Assembly (NCBI RefSeq): GCF_923079645.1
Contig: NZ_CAKLPY010000002.1
Span: 744,001-808,000 of the forward strand
From: Emticicia aquatica
GTDB lineage: Bacteria; Bacteroidota; Bacteroidia; Cytophagales; Spirosomataceae
Length of the DNA: 64,000 nt
Reading direction: 5' to 3'
Shown here: piece after piece, positions 16,815 through 26,211 of the stretch
Position numbering within the stretch: the stretch's first letter is position 1
Layout: every line of letters starts with the position of its first letter
Translations under genes and position numbers: made by a program
Notes under the pieces: generated by a model
What the model was told of the DNA's origin: nothing
What the model saw: the letters and a program-made list of their open reading frames with translations, nothing else
Databases searched by the model: none

Positions 16815-18167
16815 TCATTTCTCTTTTTTGCTTTTTTCACCTTCTTCGGGAGCCGCTTTTAGACTTGGAGGAAAAGCATTTAACTGCCGCCATAATTCAT
16901 ACCAAACTGGCACATTATCGAGCATTATCCAGCCATAAACACCCGAACCCATCCGAAGTTGCTTTGGCCAATTTCCATTTTCTGGAGTAATTAAGAGTCG
17001 ATATTCACCATTTTTACTATCAATCATGTCTATCACTTTCACTTTGCCAGCAAAAGTTCCAACCGAAACTGACGGCCAACCCGAAAACTGGATTGCTGGC
17101 CAACCTTCAAATTCCAAGCGGGCAATTCGACCTTCCTGAATCAATGGAACATCCATTGCTTTGACGTAAAGTTCAACTGCTAAATTTGGATTTATTGGTT
17201 GCAACGTGCAAATCGACTCTGTTTCTTTGAGTGTTTCGCCAATTCCCGCTTTTAGGGCTTTTACAACATAGCCATCTTGCGGAGCTCTAACAATATAAAA
17301 TCCTCGACGAATATCAACACTTGCTTGTTTATTGAGCAGCTTTGATAACTCCGACTGCCCGTCTGAAAAAGCTGCCAAAGCAGTACTTCTATCGGAGCGA
17401 GCTTTGGCTATTTTTTCGGCATAATCGGCATTTACTGCATTCAACTCAATTTGGCTATTAATCAATTCTTGCCTTGAAATTGCCAATTTATTTTGTACTG
17501 AATTCAACTTATTTTGTGTTTCTTGCACTTTAAGTCTCCTCGTTTCCATTTCATTCAAAGATACAATCCCTTGTCTTTCCTGCGAAACGCCCCTTTGTAA
17601 TCTATCTTGAGCAACTTTTACTTGCCATTGTTCTGCTTGCACATCAACGCTATCAGCATTTACTTTTGACCGATTCTGCTTCACTTTATTTCTTGCTTTT
17701 TCTAGGCTCAACTCCCAGTTTTTCATCAAAGCCTCTTGTTGTTTTTGTAAAGCATCTGCTTTTGCTTGATAATTTTCTAAAGCAGTTTTTTTGGCCTGCA
17801 TTTGTTCGCTCAATCTGGCAGGAAGTTGCGGGTCAAAATAATCATCTTTTAACTCCGAAAGTACAACAAGCGTATCACCTTTTTTTACTAATTGTCCTTC
17901 TGTCACATTCCATTTTTCAATTCTTCCTGCTATCACATTTTGAATATTTTGTGGGCGTTCGGCTGGATTTAACGCCGTAAGCATACCTTTTCCGTTAATG
18001 TTTTGTTGCCACGGAAGAAATAATGTAATAATAAAAATGATAAAAAAACCCAAAAGCCAACGCTTTAATATGTGAGTTCCTTTGGGCGTACTAACTAATT
18101 CTTGGAGAAAAGTATCGCTTGAATCTTTCACCGAATTAGGAATATTATTTTTTGATAAATTAAGCAT
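16815..18167 (-). CDS. HlyD-family membrane-fusion protein
   Basis: A 450-residue periplasmic adaptor: a cytoplasmic N-terminus of ~35 residues, one membrane helix (WLLGFFIIFIITLFLPW), a lipoyl/biotinyl half-motif (AGRIEKWNVTEGQLVKKGD), about 180 residues of coiled coil, and the returning half (FYIVRAPQDGYVVKAL). A beta-barrel and the HlyD C-terminal region follow. It bridges the ABC exporter upstream and the TolC protein downstream. The tail is lysine/glutamate rich (EEGEKSKKEK). Confidence 0.88.
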   Translation of the reverse strand: MLNLSKNNIPNSVKDSSDTFLQELVSTPKGTHILKRWLLGFFIIFIITLFLPWQQNINGKGMLTALNPAERPQNIQNVIAGRIEKWNVTEGQLVKKGDTLVVLSELKDDYFDPQLPARLSEQMQAKKTALENYQAKADALQKQQEALMKNWELSLEKARNKVKQNRSKVNADSVDVQAEQWQVKVAQDRLQRGVSQERQGIVSLNEMETRRLKVQETQNKLNSVQNKLAISRQELINSQIELNAVNADYAEKIAKARSDRSTALAAFSDGQSELSKLLNKQASVDIRRGFYIVRAPQDGYVVKALKAGIGETLKETESICTLQPINPNLAVELYVKAMDVPLIQEGRIARLEFEGWPAIQFSGWPSVSVGTFAGKVKVIDMIDSKNGEYRLLITPENGNWPKQLRMGSGVYGWIMLDNVPVWYELWRQLNAFPPSLKAAPEEGEKSKKEK

Positions 18168-18220
18168 AAATCTTTATCTATTTAACGCCAAAAACTATTC
18201 TGCTTGAGAGTGTTTTTGGT

Positions 18221-20353
18221 TTAATACAAATAATTTTGAAAAGTTGGGTTTGATTTTAATTCACTTAGTTTTCCTTCTTGAACAATCTCTCCTTTGCCAA
18301 ATAAAATAACTCTATCACATTTTTCCATGATACTTTCTTTTTTGGTTTCAATCAAAATTGTACAAGCATTATCGGAAGAAAGAATAAACGAAGAAATAGC
18401 CGCCAATTCTTGTTGACTAAATGAATCAAAACAGTTGGAAAGTATCAATAACCTTGGCTGAAAAAGTAGGCAACGAGCCAAGATAAGTTTGGTTTTAAAA
18501 CTATCCGAGAATCGTCTTCCTCCTGAGAGAATTTGGGTTTGAAGTCCTTCTTTTAATTTGCCAATGCTTTCGGTCAACTGTAAACCTTCCAATGTTTTTC
18601 TAATAACTTGGTCGTCAATTCCTGGTCGGTTTAAGGTAATATTTTCTAAGATTGTACCATCGAAAATAGCATCAACTGTTTGATTTTTTTTCACATACGT
18701 AAAAAAATGCTCTTGCTGAATATCTCGAATCGAAATACCGTCGTAAACTATTAATCCTTGATAATCACCTAAAATTCCTGCTAAAACTTTCAAAAATGTT
18801 TCTTTTCCCGAACCATTCATTCCAGAAATAGCTATTTTTTCTGATGCTTTTACCTTTAGATTAATATTGTTCAAAACTGGTTCTTCACTATCTTGAAATT
18901 TATATTTAAGACCTTTCAAGTCTATTTCGATACCCTGTTGACGGTTTCCTAAATGCTTCAAAACACCTTTGTGGTTTTCGAGTGGCAAATCCGAAATATG
19001 ACCTAATTTATCAACTGCTGTCAATAAATCGAATATCGAATCAAACGAAAGCAAGATTTTTTCAACTGAGCCAACCACCAAAACAATTACGATTTCGGAA
19101 GCCACAAACTGACCAATTGTAATTTGAAGATTTACGACTAAATATGTGCCTAAAACTAATAATCCACCAACTACTAAAACCTTGAAGAATACAGCATTAT
19201 AAAATAATATAAGCAAATAATTGAAGTATTTTTTACGATATTTTAAATAATTGCCAACCAAATATTCCATTTTTTGCAACGGAAAATTATTACTTCCCGA
19301 TACTTTAAATACCGAAACCATACGAGCCATATCTTGCAACCAATAGGCTATTTTGAATTTATATTTAGACTTCACAATATTGGCATCGAGCAATCTTCTA
19401 CCATAAATTCTGATTATAATGATGATTATAAGCAACGTCAAAAGAGCAAAACCAATAAATAAAGGATGATACGCCGACAGTAATAACAAGCCGAAAATGA
19501 TTTGAATAACGGCTGCCGTAACATCAATCAAAACTTTGGGTAATGTTTTTTGAACTGTAATTATATCAAAAAAACGATTCATCAATTCGGGTGGATAATA
19601 ATTTCGGAGGCTTTCAGTTTTGATATTTGTTATTCTGTAAGTGTATTCAAAAGCTGATTTGGCAAATAATCGTTCTTGCAAATATTCAACAATTGTCAAT
19701 TGCATCACTTGCATAACGCCCGAAAGTGTAAGTGCCAAAATAACCAATCCTATCAGGATATAAATCGAACTAAAAAAGACGCCACCTTGTACAAGCCCAA
19801 TAATTGCCTGAATACCTAAAGGCAACGAAAGGCTAATTGTACCAATTAAAATAGCATAAACATAAATCGAAATGATGTCACGTCGCTCAATTCGGAGCAT
19901 ATTAATCAGCCTTTTAAATGGCGTAAGCTTAGCCGAATTTATCGGAGAATCTTCGGCTATTGACTCAACTGGAAAAAAAGTAAAAAGCTGGACATTTCCA
20001 GAGGATTCGCCCAGCTTTTCAAAAATATCTTTTACTTCCACTAATTCATTCCCATTGACAACGAATGTTTTCTTCTGTTTAGTTTTCTTTGCTGGAATAA
20101 ACAAGCAAATATCTCCACCACCACTATCAAAGAAGAAAAAAGGTGTTGTAGTTTTTTTCTCAAACTCAATTACTTGAGCTTTTGAAACTTCATTTTCAAT
20201 CAATAATACCCCTTTTTTTTCAATATTGGTACGCAATTCGCCAATAAATTGTTCGGGTGTATCAAACGTTGTGCTTACTTGATTTGTATAATGGCTAAAA
20301 TCAAAATATAAAGCTAATTTTTCTAAAACCTTGGATAACAATCTTTCATTCAT
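18221..20353 (-). CDS. HlyB/PCAT-like ABC exporter with degenerate ATPase domain
   Basis: A 710-residue protein. An N-terminal ~130-residue soluble domain in the place of a C39 peptidase lacks a catalytic Cys/His pair. A six-span type-1 transmembrane domain covers ~160-440 and a nucleotide-binding domain ~475-710. The signature LSGG (609-612) is intact, but other motifs are altered. Walker A is GMNGSGKE, with E518 in place of Ser/Thr. Walker B reads LLILSN, with S639/N640 in place of Asp/Glu. The H-loop region (TILIETKKES) has no His. A catalytically weak or ATP-binding-only exporter subunit is implied. First gene of the secretion operon; no cargo gene recognised nearby. Confidence 0.85.
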   Translation of the reverse strand: MNERLLSKVLEKLALYFDFSHYTNQVSTTFDTPEQFIGELRTNIEKKGVLLIENEVSKAQVIEFEKKTTTPFFFFDSGGGDICLFIPAKKTKQKKTFVVNGNELVEVKDIFEKLGESSGNVQLFTFFPVESIAEDSPINSAKLTPFKRLINMLRIERRDIISIYVYAILIGTISLSLPLGIQAIIGLVQGGVFFSSIYILIGLVILALTLSGVMQVMQLTIVEYLQERLFAKSAFEYTYRITNIKTESLRNYYPPELMNRFFDIITVQKTLPKVLIDVTAAVIQIIFGLLLLSAYHPLFIGFALLTLLIIIIIIRIYGRRLLDANIVKSKYKFKIAYWLQDMARMVSVFKVSGSNNFPLQKMEYLVGNYLKYRKKYFNYLLILFYNAVFFKVLVVGGLLVLGTYLVVNLQITIGQFVASEIVIVLVVGSVEKILLSFDSIFDLLTAVDKLGHISDLPLENHKGVLKHLGNRQQGIEIDLKGLKYKFQDSEEPVLNNINLKVKASEKIAISGMNGSGKETFLKVLAGILGDYQGLIVYDGISIRDIQQEHFFTYVKKNQTVDAIFDGTILENITLNRPGIDDQVIRKTLEGLQLTESIGKLKEGLQTQILSGGRRFSDSFKTKLILARCLLFQPRLLILSNCFDSFSQQELAAISSFILSSDNACTILIETKKESIMEKCDRVILFGKGEIVQEGKLSELKSNPTFQNYLY

Positions 20354-20518
20354 ACTACTTCTATTTTCATTATTTTAAGCAAAAAGCATTAAATACCTTT
20401 TGCATTTCTAAACAAAATTATAGATTAAAATGTTTTAATGGACATTAATTTTTATTCACTCAAATGAGTTTTAGTTTTATTCCTAACGATGAAATTATTA
20501 GATTATTTAACTGTTTTC

Positions 20519-21850
20519 TCACTTTTCTATCAAACTTTTAGTAAAATCAAGTACAGTATCTTCTCCTCGCATAAAATCCGAATAACTTTGGTGAACTTCA
20601 TATTTCGGTATTAATTGTAGTTCGGTTGTGGTATTATAGTTGATTTTGAGCAAAGGCAAATTGACCGTAAATTTAGTGTTTGGTAAGGTAAAAGAAGTAA
20701 ATTCGCCCGCTGATGAGCCATCGGCAGCTCCGCCGCACGTAGTTCCGATGAGCGTTCCAATTTGTTGGTTTTTGAGATGAGCCGCCAAATAAACTGCTGT
20801 CGAAAAAGTACCTTCATTTACTAAAACATAGACATTTCCTGCAAATAGATAACTGTTTGAAGGCTCATAAAAACGGCTCGCTGTAAAGCTTTTTTTCTTT
20901 TCTCTGATAGTTGAGCTACTACTAATTTGGTATTTTTGATATGGTTTATTTAGCAGATATTTTAATACTTCATCGGCATAATCTAATCCACCACCTGCAT
21001 TGTTGCGTACATCAATAATCAAGTTTTTTGTTTGTTTTTGGGCGATTTTTTTGAAAATATTCAGAATTTCAGTTCTAAAATTACCATTTTCAAACTCATT
21101 TCCATCGAAACTTCTGATTCGTAAAATATCTGTTTTTGCGTTTAGTTCACTCAAGTAAATATTCTTATAAAACTCCGCATTTCGGATTGGATTTCGCTCG
21201 GCTTCCATTTCTCGTAAATAGGCCAATGGTTGTGTTTTCACACGTACATTTTTCACTTCTTTGTTGATTTTTACTTTAAGATTCAATTCATCTTGTTCAT
21301 CAAAAAACAGATAAAGCAGCCGTCTAAAATTTCGTTGCAGATAATATAATTCTACATCTGAGTTTTTCCCATCGCCATTTTGAAAGGTATATTTTGACAA
21401 ATTTTTAATCAATTTTCCAATCGGAATTTCTTCAATTTCAATAATTTCAGTTCCTTTTATTAACAGATTATTTTCAGACAGATTTCTCGAAACGTAAACT
21501 TTATTATCAAAAATAGCTACATCCATCGGTAAAAATTTTGGATTTACATTATTTGGTCGAATCAAACGTTCATCAACCAAAATTGAAGAATGACCACATT
21601 GAATGGCACGCGTGAGATTCAAAAAATGTGTAAATGTTTGCTTGACTGTGAGTGATTTCTCAACCCGATACAACGAATCGTAGATTTGTTGAAAATGGTT
21701 TTGTTCAATAAATTTGTAGGGATTAGGGTGAATTTCCTCAATTCTCTCCTTTAAAAAAGCCAAATCTGCATGAATTTCGGTTGGGGTAAACGTTTGCCCA
21801 AAGCCATTCATACAGATAAGTAAGAAGCAAATAAAGAAATTTTTGGGCAT
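20519..21850 (-). CDS. Secreted S41-family peptidase
   Basis: A 443-residue protein with a signal peptide (to NGFGQ), a helical N-terminal bundle and a tail-specific-protease core. The core shows LIIDVRNNAGGG at ~280 and NEGTFSTAVYLAAHL at ~338, the serine of GTFSTA being the nucleophile candidate. GTLIGTTCGGAADGSSAGE follows, where the classical CtpA enzymes have a GK catalytic Lys. A Ser-His-Glu-type relay, as in the non-PDZ S41 group, is therefore more likely. No PDZ domain is apparent. Monocistronic as far as can be seen; substrate unknown. Confidence 0.82.
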   Translation of the reverse strand: MPKNFFICFLLICMNGFGQTFTPTEIHADLAFLKERIEEIHPNPYKFIEQNHFQQIYDSLYRVEKSLTVKQTFTHFLNLTRAIQCGHSSILVDERLIRPNNVNPKFLPMDVAIFDNKVYVSRNLSENNLLIKGTEIIEIEEIPIGKLIKNLSKYTFQNGDGKNSDVELYYLQRNFRRLLYLFFDEQDELNLKVKINKEVKNVRVKTQPLAYLREMEAERNPIRNAEFYKNIYLSELNAKTDILRIRSFDGNEFENGNFRTEILNIFKKIAQKQTKNLIIDVRNNAGGGLDYADEVLKYLLNKPYQKYQISSSSTIREKKKSFTASRFYEPSNSYLFAGNVYVLVNEGTFSTAVYLAAHLKNQQIGTLIGTTCGGAADGSSAGEFTSFTLPNTKFTVNLPLLKINYNTTTELQLIPKYEVHQSYSDFMRGEDTVLDFTKSLIEK

Positions 21851-21941
21851 TTATTATTAGGGTTTCAAGTAATCAAATTAACGTTAAAATGGCTAAAATA
21901 TTAGTTTTATTACCGAATTATTTCGATTCATTTAAAAAAAA

Positions 21942-21969
21942 AAGAGTCGTATAAAATTATCCGACTCTT
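21942..21969 (-). terminator. Terminator after the molybdoenzyme gene
   Basis: AAGAGTCG (21942-21949) pairs with CGACTCTT (21962-21969) across 12 nt. On the minus strand the stem is followed by about ten T residues. It lies 22 nt past the stop of the gene ending at 21991. Confidence 0.8.
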
Positions 21970-21990
21970 CTCAAAAACTATCAATTCTTC

Positions 21991-22683
21991 TCAACTATAC
22001 CTATCATTTCGCCAAGGATAAGCAGTATTTGAGTAACCTCTTTCTTCCCAAAAACCTAGTTTGTTTTTTGGTAAAAATTCAATTCTTTTTATCCATTTTG
22101 AGCCTTTCCATGCGTAAAGTTGCGGTGTAATCATGCGAGCAGGCCCACCATGTTCTTTCGTTAAAGGTTCGTTATAAACTGTATGAGCAATCAAAACATC
22201 TGGTTTCAAGGCTTCTTCAAGCGAAACATTGGTTGTGTAAGTATCATAACCATAACACATGATATGAGTAGCAGTTTCTTTGGGTTGTACCAAAGCAGCC
22301 AAATCAACCAAACGTACACCTTTCCAAACCATGTCCATTTTCGACCAAGTGGTTACGCAATGAAAATCGCTCGTGTCTTCTACTTGCGGCAAAGCCATGA
22401 AATCCTCCCACGTTAAAATTACTGGATTTTCAACTTCGCCATTAATGGTCAATCGCCAACGCTCAAGTGTAATATCAGGATGATAACCCAAATCAAGCAC
22501 AGGCCATTTGATGGTTTTTGTCTGCCCAGTAGGTAATTGTGGCATTCCATGACGATTGACAGCTCCAGTTCCCATTGGCTTATGATCGGCCATCGAAGGC
22601 GTATTTTTCATTTTATCCTCAAATCGAGTTTTCAACTTCATTCTCGCCTCGATTATTCGGTCTAATTTACTTTGTTCTTCCAT
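21991..22683 (-). CDS. Sulfite-oxidase-like molybdopterin oxidoreductase (cytoplasmic)
   Basis: A 230-residue protein consisting of the oxidoreductase molybdopterin-binding domain only (PF00174). The Mo-coordinating cysteine is C109 in DFHCVTTWSKMD; VWKGVRLVDLAALV and PARMITPQLYAWKGSKWIK follow, then the C-terminal WEERGYSN. Unlike MsrP/YedY there is no Tat signal, so it probably stays in the cytoplasm. Members are common in bacteria but their substrate is not established. It is a single-gene unit with its own terminator. Confidence 0.85.
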   Translation of the reverse strand: MEEQSKLDRIIEARMKLKTRFEDKMKNTPSMADHKPMGTGAVNRHGMPQLPTGQTKTIKWPVLDLGYHPDITLERWRLTINGEVENPVILTWEDFMALPQVEDTSDFHCVTTWSKMDMVWKGVRLVDLAALVQPKETATHIMCYGYDTYTTNVSLEEALKPDVLIAHTVYNEPLTKEHGGPARMITPQLYAWKGSKWIKRIEFLPKNKLGFWEERGYSNTAYPWRNDRYS

Positions 22684-22779
22684 GGTTGTATAGAAATAAG
22701 AAACAAATGATATAATTACTCAACAATTTTATTGCTCTTTTGTTCTCACATCATTTTCCTGATATATTCTTGATTAATT

Positions 22780-24411
22780 TTATTCTTCCCCTAAAAATGG
22801 ATATTTATAGTCAGTTGGAGAAACGAAGGTTTCTTTGATTGTGCGAGGTTGAACCCAACGGAAAAGGTTCAAAATTGAGCCAGCTTTGTCATTTGTTCCA
22901 GATGCTCTTGCTCCTCCAAAAGGTTGTTGGCCCACCACAGCACCTGTTGGTTTATCATTGATATAAAAATTACCTGCTGAATTAACTAATTTCTTCATTG
23001 CTAAGTCAACGGCGTATCTATCTTGTGAGAAAATTGCTCCTGTGAGTGCATACGGCGATGTTGCATCAACCAATTCTAGCGTTTTTTCAAAGTCTTTTGG
23101 TTCGTAAACATAGATTGTTAATACTGGGCCAAAAATCTCTTCACACATGGTTGTATAATTTGGGTCAGAAGTTTGCAATACTGTTGGTTCAACAAAATAT
23201 CCTTTCGATTTATCTCCATTTCCACCCGCAATCACTGTGATTTTGTCGCTTTTCTTTGCATTATTAATATAGCCCATTATTTTATCAAAAGATTTTTCGT
23301 CAATAACTGAATTCACGAAATTTGAAAAATCTTCTGTGCCACCCATTTTGATTTCTTTCAAATCGGCAATTACTTGTTCTTTTACTGCTGGCCAAAGATT
23401 TGACGGAATATATGCACGTGAAGCTGCCGAACATTTCTGCCCTTGATACTCAAATGCACCACGTACTAAACCAGTAGCCAAAGCCTTCACATCGGCCGAC
23501 TCGTGAGCCATTACAAAGTCTTTTCCACCAGTTTCGCCTACAATTCGTGGATAAGTTTTGTATTTGGTGATATTTTCACCGATTGTTTGCCAAATAGTTT
23601 GGAAAACTTTCGTACTACCTGTAAAATGAATTCCTGCAAAATCTGGATGTTTAAAGATAATATCACCAGCCACTGGGCCATCTACATAAATTAAGTTAAT
23701 AACTCCATCGGGCAAGCCCGCTTCACGCAAAACCTCCATGATAACATTAGCCGAATAGATTTGTGGATATGCTGGTTTCCAGACAGTTACGTTGCCCATC
23801 ATGGCAACACACGCTGGCAGATTTCCTGCGATGGCTGTAAAATTGAAAGGTGTTAAAGCAAAAACAAATCCTTCAAGTGGACGATATTCTACACGATTCC
23901 ACAAACCACGCACCGACTCAGGTTGGTTTGTATAAATTTGCTGCATAAATGCTACATTGAAACGCAAAAAGTCAATAAATTCACAAGCAGCGTCAATTTC
24001 GGCTTGATACGCATTTTTCGACTGCCCTAACATTGTAGCCGCATTAATTTTTGCTCGATATGGGCCAGCCAAAAGGTCAGCCGCTTTCAAGAAAATGCTT
24101 GCTCGTTGTTCCCAAGAAAGATTTGCCCAAGCAGTTCGAGCATCCAAAGCAGCATCAATGGCTTTTTTAACGTGGGTTGCATCTCCTTCGCTGGCATAAC
24201 CTAAAATATGTTGGTGGTCGTGAGGAGGAGAAAGTTTGATTTTATTATCTGTATAAATAAGCTCACTGCCTATATACATCGGCACTTCGATGACCTTAGA
24301 GCGAGCTTCAGCAATTGCTTTTTTGAGGGCGATTTTTTCGGAAGAACCCGCTGCATAATTTAAAACAGGCTCATTAATAGGCGTTGGTACTTTAAAAAAG
24401 GCATTATTCAT
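22780..24411 (-). CDS. pruA: L-glutamate gamma-semialdehyde dehydrogenase
   Basis: A 543-residue aldehyde dehydrogenase of the eukaryote-like P5CDH class. Recognisable elements are TPFNFTAIAGNLP, the NAD-binding FTGSTKVFQ, the general base in IVGETGGKDFV, the catalytic Cys in GQKCSAASRAY and the C-terminal PFGGARASGTNDKAG. It oxidises P5C/glutamate semialdehyde to glutamate, the last step of proline (and arginine/ornithine) catabolism in the cytoplasm. No proline dehydrogenase gene is adjacent. An AraC regulator gene lies 94 nt upstream on the same strand. Confidence 0.93.
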   Translation of the reverse strand: MNNAFFKVPTPINEPVLNYAAGSSEKIALKKAIAEARSKVIEVPMYIGSELIYTDNKIKLSPPHDHQHILGYASEGDATHVKKAIDAALDARTAWANLSWEQRASIFLKAADLLAGPYRAKINAATMLGQSKNAYQAEIDAACEFIDFLRFNVAFMQQIYTNQPESVRGLWNRVEYRPLEGFVFALTPFNFTAIAGNLPACVAMMGNVTVWKPAYPQIYSANVIMEVLREAGLPDGVINLIYVDGPVAGDIIFKHPDFAGIHFTGSTKVFQTIWQTIGENITKYKTYPRIVGETGGKDFVMAHESADVKALATGLVRGAFEYQGQKCSAASRAYIPSNLWPAVKEQVIADLKEIKMGGTEDFSNFVNSVIDEKSFDKIMGYINNAKKSDKITVIAGGNGDKSKGYFVEPTVLQTSDPNYTTMCEEIFGPVLTIYVYEPKDFEKTLELVDATSPYALTGAIFSQDRYAVDLAMKKLVNSAGNFYINDKPTGAVVGQQPFGGARASGTNDKAGSILNLFRWVQPRTIKETFVSPTDYKYPFLGEE

Positions 24412-24505
24412 TGTTGATGTAAGTTTTGATGATTTGTTGGGCGAAATTACTGAAAAGATTTGAAATTACTCGTAGAGGCGTGGTTGCGTATCTTCTCTAC
24501 ATATA

Positions 24506-25351
24506 TTAATTTTCCATTGCTGTTTTATATTCTCTTGGACTTTTTCCTTTGAGCTGCTTAAAGGTTTTATTGAAATGTGATATATTATTAAATCCTACTT
24601 CAAAACATATATCAGCAATGGGTTTATTCTCGAATAACAAACGACAAGCCTGATTAATTCGATATTCATTCACAAAGTTTGTATAAGTAAGGTGGGTAAT
24701 TTTTTTGAAATATCTACAAAATGAAGGAATCGTTAGGTTGGTCAAATCAGCCACTACTTGAATATCAACACTTTGTTGATAATTGTGTTCAACATATTCA
24801 TAAACTTTATTGATGCGGTCTTCATCTTTGTGGCTAAAATCGAAGCGTTTGTCGGCGGCATTTAACACCAAAAATTCGGCCGTTGTAGCGAGCGTATGGA
24901 AAATATTAAGCAGTTCGACTAACCTTTCAAAATGAGAAAGTGCCAACATCCTTTGAAGTTTAGATGCCACTATTTTACGGGCTTTTCCGTGAAACGAAAG
25001 TCCTTGTTTGGCTCGTTCAAAAAGTATTCGGATATGTTCCATCTCAGGTTTTTGCATAAAATCTTCTCCCAAAAAATCTTTGCGAAGTTGTACCACAATT
25101 TCTTCGTGTTCACCGATTACTCCATAACCAAAACCTGTGTGTGGCAAATCAGGGCCAATAAAAACCAATTCACCTTCTTCGTAATTTTTGAGATGCTCGC
25201 CAATGTGTAGTTTTCCCGAACCTTTTTTTACGAATACAATTTCGTATTCAGGATGATAATGCCAAAAATAACGGTCATTTTCTGACTTCCAATTGATTAA
25301 TCGGAATGAACTGCCAGTATCAGGAGATATTTTTTCGTACTCAACTTTCAT
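24506..25351 (-). CDS. AraC-family transcriptional regulator with N-terminal cupin
   Basis: A 281-residue protein: a cupin sensor (~25-110, WHYHPEYEIVFVKKGSGK, EGELVFIGPDLPH) and two HTH motifs of the AraC/XylS domain (~185-278, VADLTNLTIPSFCRYFKKIT, ADICFEVGFNNISHFNKTFK, then SPREYK). It is clearly paralogous to the regulator at 41783-42646, sharing WHYHPEYEIV and an ERxKxGLSF linker. Being upstream of pruA on the same strand it may regulate that gene or belong to its transcript; the ligand is unknown. Confidence 0.88.
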   Translation of the reverse strand: MKVEYEKISPDTGSSFRLINWKSENDRYFWHYHPEYEIVFVKKGSGKLHIGEHLKNYEEGELVFIGPDLPHTGFGYGVIGEHEEIVVQLRKDFLGEDFMQKPEMEHIRILFERAKQGLSFHGKARKIVASKLQRMLALSHFERLVELLNIFHTLATTAEFLVLNAADKRFDFSHKDEDRINKVYEYVEHNYQQSVDIQVVADLTNLTIPSFCRYFKKITHLTYTNFVNEYRINQACRLLFENKPIADICFEVGFNNISHFNKTFKQLKGKSPREYKTAMEN

Positions 25352-25524
25352 GCTTTATTACCATTATACTTGTAGCAAATGTATATCAAATGTTAATAAG
25401 GCACAAGTATTTGATAATAATGGAATAGTTTTTTTGTCAGAATTACTTCAACTTTGCATCAGAAAAAAGAGTTGATTACCTTTCTGAGACAATCAGAAAT
25501 ACTTTTACCTATGAAGAGTTTTTG

Positions 25525-25550
25525 AGCGAAACCAATGGTTTCGCTTTTTT
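25525..25550 (+). terminator. Hairpin with plus-strand T-run, no plus-strand gene before it
   Basis: AGCGAAACC (25525-25533) pairs with GGTTTCGCT (25537-25545) across AAT, followed on the plus strand by a run of T. On the minus strand, where rdgB ends at 25550, the hairpin is not followed by T residues. As drawn it is an intrinsic terminator for plus-strand transcription, yet no plus-strand coding region precedes it. Confidence 0.65.
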
Positions 25551-26125
25551 TATGCTTCTTTTAGAAATGCTATCATCTTTGCCACAGCCAAACCACGATG
25601 GCTGATTGGATTTTTTTCTATAATACTCATCTCAGCAAAAGTGCGGTCGTACCCTTCAGGAATAAACAGCGGGTCATAACCAAATCCTTGCGAGCCACGT
25701 TTTTCGTGAATGATTTTTCCACGAATAATTCCTTCAAAATGATGAGCAATCCCATTGATAATCAACGTAATAACACTTCTAAATTGAGCAGCACGGTTTT
25801 CGACTCCTTCCAGATTTTTGAGTAGTTTTTGCATATTATTTTCATGATTTCCATGTTCGCCAGCATAACGAGCCGAAAAAACACCTGGTTCTCCACCCAA
25901 AGCGTCAACTTCTAAGCCCGAATCATCGGCAATACAATCAATCTGAAAACGCTCCCAAACATACATGGCTTTTTGTAACGAATTGCCATCGAAAGTATCA
26001 GCCGTTTCTGGTATATCATCAAAACAACCTATTTCATTTAATGTCTGTAATTGAAATTTTTCGCCAAGAAGTGATTGTAATTCTTCAATTTTATGGGCGT
26101 TGTTGGTTGCGAGGCAGAGTTTCAT
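25550..26125 (-). CDS. rdgB: XTP/dITP diphosphatase (non-canonical purine NTP pyrophosphatase)
   Basis: A 191-residue Ham1/RdgB-family protein of normal length: CLATNNAHKIEEL at the N-terminus, DDSGLEVDALGGEPGVFSARYAG at ~65-88, FGYDPLFIPEG, and SHRGLAVAKM near the end. It hydrolyses XTP, ITP and dITP to the monophosphates, cleaning the nucleotide pool in the cytoplasm. The gene for a small protein follows 86 nt upstream of it in genome order (stop at 26212), same strand. Confidence 0.95.
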   Translation of the reverse strand: MKLCLATNNAHKIEELQSLLGEKFQLQTLNEIGCFDDIPETADTFDGNSLQKAMYVWERFQIDCIADDSGLEVDALGGEPGVFSARYAGEHGNHENNMQKLLKNLEGVENRAAQFRSVITLIINGIAHHFEGIIRGKIIHEKRGSQGFGYDPLFIPEGYDRTFAEMSIIEKNPISHRGLAVAKMIAFLKEA

Positions 26126-26150
26126 ATTAAAAATAAATAGAGAAGAAATA

Positions 26151-26202
26151 AGGTTGTTTGGAGTTTTTTGAACGAATTACCAAAATTTCTCGCAAACAAC
26201 CT
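26151..26202. repeat. 10-bp inverted repeat with long loop
   Basis: AGGTTGTTTG (26151-26160) and CAAACAACCT (26193-26202) flank a 32-nt loop just after the stop of the small gene at 26212. It may be a weak terminator for that gene; no strong T-run follows. Confidence 0.4.
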
Positions 26203-26211
26203 CATAAAAAA

